A DNA stretch of 64,000 nucleotides, from the NCBI RefSeq assembly GCF_026015885.1, contig NZ_JAPDUG010000001.1, forward strand, positions 620,001-684,000, in the 5' to 3' direction. Shown here one piece after another: positions 37,583 to 47,593 of this stretch. A program made the translations under genes and the position numbers. Position 1 is the stretch's first letter. Each line of letters begins with the position of its first letter. Under the pieces are notes generated by a model, which had not been told where the DNA came from, ran no database searches, and saw only the letters and a list, made by a program, of their open reading frames with translations. This DNA is from Halocynthiibacter sp. SDUM655004. GTDB taxonomy: Bacteria > Pseudomonadota > Alphaproteobacteria > Rhodobacterales > Rhodobacteraceae.

Positions 37583-37867
37583 ATGAAGCGAGTTTTCAAT
37601 CTGCATCGGTATCACTGGTTAGCCGTCTTGACCTTAAGCGGGGTGTCTTTCGTCGGCTTTGCGTATTCTTCTTACAGCCTCTTCCACCTTTCGATGGCCA
37701 ATATCGCGTTCCTTCGGAAACATGGTGCCAGCGCGATCATGGAGGGCGCTCTGTTGCAGTTGTTCGAGATTTTTATCGGCGGGTGTTTCGCTCTGGTTTG
37801 CTACCTCGGTTTTAAGATTTGTGAAACAGAACTTGTCTCGCGCTATCACCGCTGGGCGGATAGGTGA
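37583..37867 (+). CDS. Small membrane protein of unknown function
   Basis: Protein of 94 residues with two clear membrane helices (about 13-35 and 58-80), Arg/Lys on the N-terminal side. I do not recognise the family. It lies 160 bp after the BrnA-like gene on the same strand. The start at 37583 follows GAAAGGTGTCTGACGC, a weak ribosome site. Coding is plausible from hydrophobicity but not proven. Confidence 0.5.
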   Translation: MKRVFNLHRYHWLAVLTLSGVSFVGFAYSSYSLFHLSMANIAFLRKHGASAIMEGALLQLFEIFIGGCFALVCYLGFKICETELVSRYHRWADR

Positions 37868-38172
37868 GGTTTGGGAGGGCGCAGAGCAATTGACGAGCGT
37901 TTGTGACATGTCCGGCCTGACGTGGATGCTTGCATTGGTTTGCGCGAAGGGCAGTTTTTTGCGGCGCTGCGAATTGCGCAGGTTAGCGTAGCGCAGGTGG
38001 ATTGAGGGAAGCGGGTCGTTGAGCAAAGGATTAGCGACTGCGTTTTAATCGAATTTATGTTAGTATCACCAAATCCTGCCCCGTGAGTAATGGCGGCGGG
38101 TCCCTTGGGGAAGGTCACGGCAGAATCCGCGTGCGGTTGAAAGCGTAAATTTCAATTAGCCGAGGTATTATC
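37868..38172. other. Gene-free stretch of 305 bp
   Basis: No reading frame with recognisable content. The right part presumably holds the promoter of the 38173 gene. I saw no strong hairpin or repeat. Confidence 0.6.
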
Positions 38173-38787
38173 ATGACTACTCCACACTATATGATGGTTA
38201 CAGTAGCCGCTTGCGATCAATCTTTCGTCGGCCAAGCATTAAAGAACCTTTCCCAATTATGCGAAGATTTGAAGAGCGGAGCGGGGGCCGTAACCACCCG
38301 ATACGGCATTATGGCGACGGGTGAATACACGGGGCAATTGATCCTGTTCCAAACCTATGAAGAGATGAACGGCATTGGCGCCGCCTTTGATGTTTATTCA
38401 AATTCGGATGCCTATAAGACGATTGTTGGGAGCGGGCACGTTTCGGTGACGCTGCGCAATGTTATGAAAATCGAAGATGTGGGTTTGCCCAATCCGTCAA
38501 CCGATGTTCCCGCCTATGGCGTTGTGTCACGTTGGGGAGCGAGCGATCTGAAGCTCGATGCGATCAGGGATCACGTTCCGCATTTTGCCGACAATGGCGC
38601 GATGATCTTTCGCTATTGTACAATTCTGACAGGCCTCGCCGCAGGCCGCCGACTTATGGCCGTTGGCTATCCTTCGATGGACTCCATTCAGAAAACGTAT
38701 GAAAGCCTGCGCAGCAGCAAAGGCTATGCCAAAATGTTGGAGGAAATCGATCTCGACTGGCGAAATGTCGTCCGCATAGAGGGGTGA
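38173..38787 (+). CDS. Unknown protein with an internal duplication
   Basis: Soluble protein of 204 residues, no signal or membrane segment. The two halves are related: the first has RYGIMATGEYTGQLILF and ends RNVMKIED, and the second has RYCTILTGLAAGRRLMAV and ends RNVVRIEG, with similar helix segments (YSNSDAYKTI and RSSKGYAKML) in between. The pattern strand-strand-helix-strand resembles tandem ferredoxin-like (dimeric alpha-beta barrel) modules, but I cannot name a family. A strong hairpin follows the gene, so it is a single-gene unit. Confidence 0.7.
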   Translation: MTTPHYMMVTVAACDQSFVGQALKNLSQLCEDLKSGAGAVTTRYGIMATGEYTGQLILFQTYEEMNGIGAAFDVYSNSDAYKTIVGSGHVSVTLRNVMKIEDVGLPNPSTDVPAYGVVSRWGASDLKLDAIRDHVPHFADNGAMIFRYCTILTGLAAGRRLMAVGYPSMDSIQKTYESLRSSKGYAKMLEEIDLDWRNVVRIEG

Positions 38788-38810
38788 ATTTGCCGCTACG
38801 TTAGTGATGC

Positions 38811-38835
38811 GCGCGCTCCCTCTCGGGAGGGCGCG
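38811..38835 (+). terminator. Hairpin after the 38173 gene
   Basis: CGCG..CCCTC[TCGG]GAGGG.CGCG, interrupted by a 2-nt bulge, 24 bp after the stop and followed by TTGTTTG. Confidence 0.5.
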
Positions 38836-38911
38836 TTGTTTGAAAGTGAGTTTGAAGATCCGCGTCTGGGGGGGAGGCTAGTTTCTACAATAATGCCTTC
38901 GCCAATATTCT

Positions 38912-39772
38912 TCAGCTTTCTTGCGCTTCAGAATAGCGTTTCACGACAAGGTCCCCCAATTGTCCGGGCACTTCAACTACAGTTTCAAGTGTAAGAATAA
39001 CAAACTCACAGAGATCATTGTCGGGGGCGTTTTCGGGAAATTTGGCAGCTTCCAATAGTTCGTCTCCATTCGCGAGTTGTTCGAGTTTAGTCGACAACAC
39101 GTTACTGATTGCCGTGTCCGCTGATTGTTTCTCGAATTCAGTCAGTGGAATATATTTTGGCGAGTCATTTAACTCCGCAAAAATCGAGGCACGCTCCAAT
39201 GCAAAAATGTTGGTCAAAACTTGCAAGTCGGACTCAATAGATGCATTTTTTACCACAGATTCAAGCCTGTTTAGCGGAGTATGCCCTTGAACAAATGCGA
39301 CGCAATCCGCTGCGGACAAGTTGGTAAGGAATTTTGCATTTGAAAGGTGGAAATTCCGTTGCTCATCTAAAGGCAATCGCTTGATACCTTGAGCAGTTTT
39401 TACCTGAGACCAGCTCATCAAAAAGTCGCTAAAAAACCTAGATAGCTCACTCTCTGGAATGTTATCTATGACTCGGGCGTTTTTTCTGATCTCTAACGCC
39501 AAAGCATCCGCAAACGGCTCTGAGGAGAAAAGGACCTCTAAGTGATGGTTTGTGACTTCGGAAAGCGCTCCATCTAAGGTGGAAGTTTCAAGGATTTTTT
39601 CTATATCATTTGGATTTTCCGGAAGGCCCCGAATGAAGTCTTCTAGACCTTTAGATGCGGTTTCGTTTGTATCCAAAAGATCAAGGCTTGAGACCGCGGC
39701 CACGATTGTGAGGCCTAAACCAATTGCTACAATTTTGAATCTATTCATTTTCGGCCATTTTATTTTATTCAA
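38912..39772 (-). CDS. Unknown membrane-anchored protein, low GC
   Basis: Protein of 286 residues. One hydrophobic helix (about 12-30) is followed by a long, acidic, mostly helical domain with no motif I recognise, so it is likely anchored and facing the periplasm. The gene is visibly richer in A and T than its neighbours, with codons such as TTA and ATA that they avoid. It stands alone between two hairpins on other strands. This suggests acquisition by transfer, but no mobility gene is near. Confidence 0.65.
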   Translation of the reverse strand: MNKIKWPKMNRFKIVAIGLGLTIVAAVSSLDLLDTNETASKGLEDFIRGLPENPNDIEKILETSTLDGALSEVTNHHLEVLFSSEPFADALALEIRKNARVIDNIPESELSRFFSDFLMSWSQVKTAQGIKRLPLDEQRNFHLSNAKFLTNLSAADCVAFVQGHTPLNRLESVVKNASIESDLQVLTNIFALERASIFAELNDSPKYIPLTEFEKQSADTAISNVLSTKLEQLANGDELLEAAKFPENAPDNDLCEFVILTLETVVEVPGQLGDLVVKRYSEAQES

Positions 39773-39850
39773 GTTAGTTAGCAGATAGGTTTAGTATCAA
39801 ACTCAAGGGCGCACGCAGGTTTGCTATGCAAACCCGCTGCCACGCCCACC

Positions 39851-39872
39851 GCCTATTGCCATCGGCAATAGG

Positions 39873-39873
<1 letters not shown>
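39851..39873 (-). terminator. Hairpin directly after ettA
   Basis: Perfect 10-bp inverted repeat GCCTATTGCC/GGCAATAGGC with a 3-nt loop, touching the ettA stop codon. No U-run follows, so it may be an RNA 3'-end stabiliser rather than a terminator. Confidence 0.45.
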
Positions 39874-41528
<1,655 letters not shown>

Positions 41529-41787
41529 GGGTCTCTCCGCAGTGTGAATTGGGTTTGGGTGGATTTAGCGAGTCTGGCGGCTATGTGCAATCATTGTTGG
41601 GGGGAGGGGGCTCAAGACTTGGAGTTGCCGATGTATCGTACGTGAACGGGACGCCCATTTTTTGGCACAAGTTCAAAGACGTCAAATTGAGAATAACTGC
41701 GACGCTTGGTAACTTTCAAAAACCGCCTTGCAGAGCGCCGCAGTTTTCCAGAGACTTGCGCGCGATACCGCTAACAGGAGGCGCGTG

Positions 41788-42813
41788 ATGCCTTATACCC
41801 CCGCAGAGAACCGTTACGAGAAAATGAAATACCGCCGTTGCGGGAATTCGGGGCTGATGCTTCCTGCGATTTCGTTGGGGCTTTGGCATAACTTTGGCGG
41901 TGACACGCCGCATGAAACCAAGCGCGCGATTTGTCAGGCGGCGTTTGACAGCGGAATTACGCATTTTGACCTTGCCAACAATTATGGCCCGCCTCCCGGT
42001 TCGGCGGAAACGGCGTTTGGCGAGATTTTGCGGACGGATTTTGCCGGATTGCGCGATGAGTTGATCATTTCGAGCAAGGCTGGATACGAGATGTGGGATG
42101 GTCCATATGGCGAGTGGGGGAGCCGCAAGTATCTGATTTCGTCATGCGATCAAAGCCTTAAGCGAATGGGCGTTGATTATGTCGATATCTTTTATTCGCA
42201 CCGGTTTGACCCTGATACACCGCTTGAGGAAACTATGGGCGCGCTGGATCATATCGTACGGTCGGGGCGTGCGCTTTACGTGGGGATTTCCTCGTATAAT
42301 TCGCAGCGGACCCGCGAGGCCGTGGCGATCTTGAACGATCTGGGCACGCCGTGCCTCATCCACCAGCCGTCTTACAATATGCTCAATCGTTGGGTCGAAA
42401 ACGACGGGTTGAAGGATACGCTCAAGGAATTGGGTGTTGGCTCGATCGCGTTCACGCCGTTGGCGCAGGGGATGCTCACCAACAAATATGTGGGTGGAAT
42501 TCCAGAAGGAAGCCGCGCAACGCAGGGCAAATCGCTCAACCCAGACACATTGAATGAGGCAACTCTGGCCAGCATCAAAAGCCTGAACGAGATGGCCAAG
42601 GAGCGTGGTCAAACGCTGGCGCAGATGGCGATTGCGTGGGTTCTGCGCGAGGGTGGCATTACCACGGCGTTGATTGGTGCTTCAAAGCCATCGCAGGTTT
42701 TGGATTGTGTTGGCGCGATTGAAAACCTTGAGTTCAGCGACGAAGAACTGGCCGAGATTAATCGCCTGTCTGTCGAGGCGGACATCAACCTATGGAAGAA
42801 ATCCTCTGCCTAG
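41788..42813 (+). CDS. Aldo/keto reductase, L-glyceraldehyde 3-phosphate reductase type
   Basis: NADPH-dependent aldo/keto reductase, 341 residues, closest in appearance to YghZ/Gpr. The start is set by AGGAGG at 41777-41782. Catalytic residues are visible: Asp in THFDLANNYGPPPG, the Tyr of the same segment, Lys in ISSKAGYEMWDGPYG, and His in DIFYSHRFDP. YghZ-type enzymes reduce L-glyceraldehyde 3-phosphate and methylglyoxal. A methylglyoxal synthase gene occurs 19 kb away in this window, but no direct link is shown. Confidence 0.87.
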   Translation: MPYTPAENRYEKMKYRRCGNSGLMLPAISLGLWHNFGGDTPHETKRAICQAAFDSGITHFDLANNYGPPPGSAETAFGEILRTDFAGLRDELIISSKAGYEMWDGPYGEWGSRKYLISSCDQSLKRMGVDYVDIFYSHRFDPDTPLEETMGALDHIVRSGRALYVGISSYNSQRTREAVAILNDLGTPCLIHQPSYNMLNRWVENDGLKDTLKELGVGSIAFTPLAQGMLTNKYVGGIPEGSRATQGKSLNPDTLNEATLASIKSLNEMAKERGQTLAQMAIAWVLREGGITTALIGASKPSQVLDCVGAIENLEFSDEELAEINRLSVEADINLWKKSSA

Positions 42814-42950
42814 AAATTGGCGTTGCAAATCGGAAATGGTCGTGAAATGACTGCGCCGGAATAATGGTTTCGACCTGAATTGATTTCGATCAATGTTTTG
42901 CTTCTCATGAGCGTTAGGGTCGCAGCCATAACAACAGGTTTAATTGATTC

Positions 42951-43298
42951 ATGCGCACGCTTCGCCACACATTCGGACAGATGACCAGCCTCGTCGCTGC
43001 TGTTCTGTTCTTGTGGCTTGGCGCGATGCATGGTGCGGCAAAGCTTGAATTTGCGACCTCGCCAGAAGCTCTGGGCTATGCCGCGTTCGAGATTTGCGGC
43101 GATGGCGATGAGACGGGCGCGACGCAGCACTGTCCGCAATGTGTTGTGGTGCAGTTCGCCGGTTTTGAGCCTGAGATCACCGCGCCTGTTCCTGTTCAAT
43201 CTGTTGTTCTAGCTTCGTTTTCCGAGCCTGACAGCAACTCCCATTCCAAACGCCTTTGGCTCCGCGCGCCTGTGCGCGGACCACCTGTCCTTACCTGA
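42951..43298 (+). CDS. DUF2946-type small exported protein
   Basis: Protein of 115 residues. An N-terminal hydrophobic segment (about 10-30) acts as signal or anchor. It has a CPQC pair in the middle and a C-terminal RAPVRGPP, features of the DUF2946 family, often found near copper genes. It lies 70 bp before a YcnI gene on the same strand, and the two probably form a copper-related operon. Function is inferred from context. Confidence 0.65.
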   Translation: MRTLRHTFGQMTSLVAAVLFLWLGAMHGAAKLEFATSPEALGYAAFEICGDGDETGATQHCPQCVVVQFAGFEPEITAPVPVQSVVLASFSEPDSNSHSKRLWLRAPVRGPPVLT

Positions 43299-43368
43299 CG
43301 ACCAAACTTTTCTTGGCTGCGCTGTGTTTGGCGTAGCGAACCACTCGTCATGAATAAGGACTATCTAA

Positions 43369-43890
43369 ATGACACTTAAATCCGTTTTCACCGGAGCCGT
43401 TGTTGCTGCTCTCACCACAACTTCCGCTTTTGCCCACGCCACTTTTGAGGCCAAAGAAGTTGCAACCAACACCACCCATAAAGCAGTTGTCCGCATTGCG
43501 CATGGGTGTGATGGCGAGGCGACCTTGAAGGTACGCGTGACCATTCCTGAGGGTGTGATTGCCGTGAAGCCGAAGGCGATTGCCAACTGGACACTTGAGA
43601 CCGTTAAAGGCGACTACGCGGGCAGCTATGAGTATCACGGCACACATACATCCGGCGTCAAAGAGATCATCTGGACCGGCAATCTTCCGAATGATCACTA
43701 TGAGGAGTTCATCTTCCGTGCGCGGTTTACTGATGCGCTTGAGGCTGGCGAGAAGCTCTATTTCCCTGTGGTGCAGGAATGCGCCAACGGAGAGAACGCG
43801 TGGGTTGAGCTGCCAAACGGTGACGAAAAGCTGAAGTCGCCGGCACCTGGCTTGATGATTACAGAGGGCCACGCCGCCCATACGCATTAA
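43369..43890 (+). CDS. YcnI-family (DUF1775) copper-binding protein
   Basis: Exported protein of 173 residues. The signal peptide ends at SAFA|HATF, leaving His as the mature N-terminus. In YcnI proteins this first histidine, with a glutamate and a tryptophan further on, forms a copper brace; matching residues are present (EAKE, NWTLE). The C-terminus is His-rich (HAAHTH). It probably binds copper in the periplasm. A strong terminator follows. Confidence 0.88.
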   Translation: MTLKSVFTGAVVAALTTTSAFAHATFEAKEVATNTTHKAVVRIAHGCDGEATLKVRVTIPEGVIAVKPKAIANWTLETVKGDYAGSYEYHGTHTSGVKEIIWTGNLPNDHYEEFIFRARFTDALEAGEKLYFPVVQECANGENAWVELPNGDEKLKSPAPGLMITEGHAAHTH

Positions 43891-43917
43891 CTCATTCGGT
43901 TAATAATGTCCTTACTT

Positions 43918-43943
43918 GGCGTGTCTTCGGGCACGCCCTTTTT
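43918..43943 (+). terminator. Terminator of the DUF2946-ycnI unit
   Basis: GGCGTGTC[TTCG]GGCACGCC, an 8-bp stem with a stable UUCG tetraloop, followed by CTTTTTG, 28 bp beyond the ycnI stop. Confidence 0.9.
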
Positions 43944-44007
43944 GTTTCTGTAAGATGCTATTGCGATTTAGCTTTTATTTGGCGCGGGTTCTGGCTAGGG
44001 CTAACCG

Positions 44008-44610
44008 ATGCGTTGTGAGCTTCCATATGCCCGCGCCGGTATGAAAATCGGCCTGTTGGGAGGGTCGTTTGACCCGCCGCATCGTGGGCATGTGCATATC
44101 TCGCAGGCAGCGTTGAAGCGGTTCGGGCTGGACGAGGTCTGGTGGCTCGTCACGCCGGGAAACCCGCTTAAGGAAAACGGCCCCGCTCCGATTGCAAAGC
44201 GCATGGCGGCGGCGCATGCCCTCGTGGATCACCCGCGCATAAAGATCAGCGATTTCGAGAGCCGGATGCACACGCGGTATACGGCGGAAACGCTTGAGGC
44301 GTTGTTCAAGACCTATCGCGGTGTGCGGTTCACGTGGCTGATGGGGGCGGACAATCTGGCTGAATTTCACCGTTGGGATCGTTGGACGTGGATCATGGAA
44401 AATATCCCCGTGGGTGTACTTGCCCGACCAGGCGACAGGATTTCGGCGCGCATGTCTCCGGCGGCGAAGCGGTATGATTTCGCGAGATTGCGCGGTGCGA
44501 GCCGACGACTGTTGCCGCTTGCAGAGCCAGCGGCGTGGTGTTTTGTAAACCTGCCGATGACCTCTATTTCCTCAACAGAGTTGAGGGCAAAAACCGGCTG
44601 GGGCAGTTAA
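44008..44610 (+). CDS. nadD: Nicotinate-nucleotide adenylyltransferase
   Basis: Transfers AMP from ATP to nicotinate mononucleotide, one step before NadE. It has 200 residues. The nucleotidyltransferase motif [11 protein letters not shown] is near the N-terminus, and the second motif is SISSTELR at the end. The ATG at 44008 gives a short extension before the core, usual in this order; 44041 is the alternative. The end overlaps the convergent transporter gene by 4 bp. Confidence 0.95.
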   Translation: MRCELPYARAGMKIGLLGGSFDPPHRGHVHISQAALKRFGLDEVWWLVTPGNPLKENGPAPIAKRMAAAHALVDHPRIKISDFESRMHTRYTAETLEALFKTYRGVRFTWLMGADNLAEFHRWDRWTWIMENIPVGVLARPGDRISARMSPAAKRYDFARLRGASRRLLPLAEPAAWCFVNLPMTSISSTELRAKTGWGS

Positions 44611-45446
44611 CGCCGCAGGGCCAGTGTTGCAAAGCCAGAGGCGGTAAGTAGCGTGAGCCCAAGAATGCTTATGAAGTCGGGAATGACACCAAACACGCTA
44701 AAACTAAGCGCAGTTGCTGCGACGAGTTGGAAATAAACCAGTGGCGCAAGACGCGTCGCGGGGGCAAGTTTATAGGCTGTGATCAGCAGAAGATTTCCGA
44801 CCAAGGACGCGATGCTCGAAAGCGCGGTGTAGAGTATGACGGTTGGCGTGAGCTCTGGCCAAGCCGAATGAAAGAGCGCAGAGGGTGTGAGCAGGGTTGT
44901 TGCGATAACAAGCTGTGTCATCAATAGCGTGCGGGGCAAGGCCAGATCGCTTAGCCAACGGTTTGCGGTGAGGAACAGGCCATAGAACACACCTGAGAGG
45001 ACCGCGAACATCATTCCGGTGGTCATGCCGAAGCCGGGTTTTACTACGAGAAGTACCCCACAGAAACCAAGCATCAAAAGGATCAGGCGCGGCAGGGTTG
45101 TTTTCTCTTTCAAAAACCAGACCGAGATCAGATATGACACGATCGGGGCCACGAAAAACGCGCCGAATACGTTGGCGATGGGCTCGGTTTTGAGGGCGGT
45201 CAGGATACAGAGGATCGCAGCCAGTTGAACCAGACTGCGCAGCCAGATTTGCCATTTCAAGAAAACGCGGAAATCAAGGTGCCGTCTTTGAAGAAAAGGC
45301 AGAAGCAGGATTGCGCCGATGAGGAAGCGGGTCCATGCCACATATGACTGGGATGCGTTGTATTGCTCCATTAAAATCTTGCCCATTGTATCACCCAATG
45401 GGATGAGCGAGACACCGATCAGCATGATGGGAACGGGGTGGAGCAT
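44607..45446 (-). CDS. EamA-family (DMT superfamily) transporter
   Basis: Membrane protein of 279 residues with about ten helices in two EamA repeats. Typical fragments are [16 protein letters not shown] in the first half and [19 protein letters not shown] in the second. Such proteins usually export amino acids or other metabolites; the substrate here is unknown. It is divergent from dacB with about 95 bp between the start codons. Confidence 0.87.
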   Translation of the reverse strand: MLHPVPIMLIGVSLIPLGDTMGKILMEQYNASQSYVAWTRFLIGAILLLPFLQRRHLDFRVFLKWQIWLRSLVQLAAILCILTALKTEPIANVFGAFFVAPIVSYLISVWFLKEKTTLPRLILLMLGFCGVLLVVKPGFGMTTGMMFAVLSGVFYGLFLTANRWLSDLALPRTLLMTQLVIATTLLTPSALFHSAWPELTPTVILYTALSSIASLVGNLLLITAYKLAPATRLAPLVYFQLVAATALSFSVFGVIPDFISILGLTLLTASGFATLALRR

Positions 45447-45541
45447 CTTGCGCCTTTCAAAGCTGTGTGCGGTACATCACTTCTTTGGCACCGGATTCCG
45501 GCACGCTTGTTTTGAGCGCAACCACAAGGTTATATGCACCT

Positions 45542-47035
45542 ATGACTCAGAGGATATCAAGACGTTTCGTGCTTGGCGCATTGCTTGCGAGCAGTGCGGA
45601 AATTGCCTTGGCGGGAGCTCCACAGACGTCGTTGAGGCCTCCGATCAAACCCAAGGGCATGGCGCAGTTGGCCGCCAATCCGATGTCGCAGGTCTTGCGC
45701 GATGCTGCGTTTTCGGGAGAGGCGAGTATTCTGGTTGCGGATGCCGAAACGGGGCGTGTGCTCGAAGGCTTTAACCCGTTTGTAAAACAGCCGCCCGCTT
45801 CGGTCGCCAAGGCTGTTACGGCGCTTTATGCGCTGCGGCAACTGGGGCCAAAGCATCGTTTCAAAACGCGATTGCTGGCCACAGGAGAACTTCGTAACGG
45901 CATCTTGGAGGGGGATTTGATCCTCGCGGGTGGCGGCGACCCGGTTTTCGCGACCAACCCACTTACCGACTTGGCTAAGGCACTGAAAAACAAGGGAATT
46001 CGAGAGGTTCGCGGGCGGTTCCTGATTTATGGGGGGGCCTTGCCATTCGTCTGGTCGATTGACGCGGGACAGCCCGATCATTTGGGCTATAACCCCGCGA
46101 TCTCTGGTATGAACCTCAATTTCAACCGTGTGCATTTTGAATGGAAGCGGGCGCAGGGCGAATATTTAGTGTCGATGGATGCTCGCTCTGACAAATATCG
46201 CCCAGAGGTCCAGATGGCGCATATGGCCGTAAAGCCGAGATCTGCGCCGATCTATACCTATGAAGAGGGCGAGGCGGAGGAGCATTGGACGGTTGCACGC
46301 GCAGCGCTTGGTGATGGGGGGAGCCGCTGGTTGCCGGTTCGCAAGCCCGAGCTTTATGCCGCCGATGTGTTTGCAACTATGGCGCGTGCGCATGGAATTG
46401 TTTTGCCCAAGGGGGCTGTGATTGACAGTTTGCCCGAGACTCGCGAGATCGCGGTGCATAACAGCGAGCCGTTGACGGATATTCTGCGCGGGATGCTTAA
46501 ATATTCGACCAACCTCACGGCGGAAACGGTTGGGTTGAGCGCAAGCCAGCAAATGGGTCGGGTTGAGACCTTGGCGGAGTCGGGTAACCGTATGAGCGTC
46601 TGGGCAAAGAACGCGCTTGATATGACGACCTGCGAATTTGTGGATCACTCGGGCCTTGGCGATGCTTCTCGGATTGCGGCTCGTGATATGGTCCGCGCTC
46701 TTGTGGCGGCGGAGGATGATCCGGTATTTCCGGGGCTTTTGAAAGAGATCAAGCTTGCCGATCGGAATGGCCAACCGATCCCTGAAAGTGACATAAGGGT
46801 GCGGGCCAAGACCGGCACGCTTAATTTTGTTAGCGCGCTTGCGGGATACATCACCACGAAATCAGGCCGTAAGCTGGCCTTTGCGATATTCACGGCCGAT
46901 ATGGAAAAACGCGCTGCGATTGCTCCGGCGGACCGAGAAAGACCGCAGGGTGGCAAAGCATGGGCGCGCCGTTCGCGCAAGATGCAGATGGAACTGCTTG
47001 TGCGCTGGGCAGCCATGTTCGACACGCCTGCCTAG
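45542..47035 (+). CDS. dacB: D-alanyl-D-alanine carboxypeptidase/endopeptidase (PBP4 type)
   Basis: Class C penicillin-binding protein, 497 residues from the ATG at 45542. The N-terminus SRRFVLGALLASSAEIALAG looks like an export signal, with a twin arginine that could make it a Tat substrate. Active-site motifs: SVAK in PPASVAKAV, STN in KYSTNLTAE and KTG in RAKTGTLNF. The large inserted domain between the first two motifs is present. It trims or cleaves peptidoglycan crosslinks in the periplasm. Confidence 0.93.
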   Translation: MTQRISRRFVLGALLASSAEIALAGAPQTSLRPPIKPKGMAQLAANPMSQVLRDAAFSGEASILVADAETGRVLEGFNPFVKQPPASVAKAVTALYALRQLGPKHRFKTRLLATGELRNGILEGDLILAGGGDPVFATNPLTDLAKALKNKGIREVRGRFLIYGGALPFVWSIDAGQPDHLGYNPAISGMNLNFNRVHFEWKRAQGEYLVSMDARSDKYRPEVQMAHMAVKPRSAPIYTYEEGEAEEHWTVARAALGDGGSRWLPVRKPELYAADVFATMARAHGIVLPKGAVIDSLPETREIAVHNSEPLTDILRGMLKYSTNLTAETVGLSASQQMGRVETLAESGNRMSVWAKNALDMTTCEFVDHSGLGDASRIAARDMVRALVAAEDDPVFPGLLKEIKLADRNGQPIPESDIRVRAKTGTLNFVSALAGYITTKSGRKLAFAIFTADMEKRAAIAPADRERPQGGKAWARRSRKMQMELLVRWAAMFDTPA

Positions 47036-47052
47036 CGTTTCTCATTCGAAGA

Positions 47053-47475
47053 CTAGAGCGTTTGGTGACGCGCGCGGCTTCCGCGTTCTATGGCGGCGGC
47101 GTGCAGGCGATCAATATTGAGCTCGTACCGGATTTCTTCGAGCATTCGCGATTCTTGCTCGCCGATGATCCCGTCTGATGCAACCACGTCGCACGCGAGC
47201 GCATAGGCCGTTTCATAGAGTTTTTCGGGAAGGTTTTCGCGAATGAGGCCAAAGAGCGCGTCCAGCCCGTCCTCTTCGGTGAAGAGTTCCAACACCGTTG
47301 TCGAGATGACGCTCATGCGGTCCTGATCGAAATCGGCAAACACAGGCAGGTGGTTCACGACCCGCTGGATTGTCACCAATTCGGAGGTGCGCATGTTTTC
47401 ATCGCTCGCCGATGCTGCGACCATCATGGCCACGAGGCTGTCTTGAGGGGTCCACGGGTGGGGAAATTGCGGCAT
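47053..47475 (-). CDS. TerB-like protein
   Basis: Cytosolic helical protein of 140 residues with the TerB/tellurite-resistance-like fold: a repeated acidic pattern MMVAASASDENMRTSEL and CDVVASDGIIGEQESRML that forms a metal-binding four-helix core in known structures. It stands alone between dacB and lysS; no other ter genes are present, so tellurite resistance is not implied. Confidence 0.75.
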   Translation of the reverse strand: MPQFPHPWTPQDSLVAMMVAASASDENMRTSELVTIQRVVNHLPVFADFDQDRMSVISTTVLELFTEEDGLDALFGLIRENLPEKLYETAYALACDVVASDGIIGEQESRMLEEIRYELNIDRLHAAAIERGSRARHQTL

Positions 47476-47513
47476 TTTGCTCTCCGGTCAGGCATGTTTT
47501 CCCATGCAGAATA

Positions 47514-47542
47514 TTGACGTGGGGCGGGGCGCGCAATAGGAG
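47514..47542 (+). promoter_or_regulatory. Putative lysS promoter
   Basis: TTGACG and TAGGAG separated by 17 bp, about 50 bp before the lysS start. Good -35, weak -10. Confidence 0.4.
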
Positions 47543-47593
47543 ACAGGGCACATGGGGCATTGGGCCTCATGGTTTAACAGATAGAGTGAAAAC

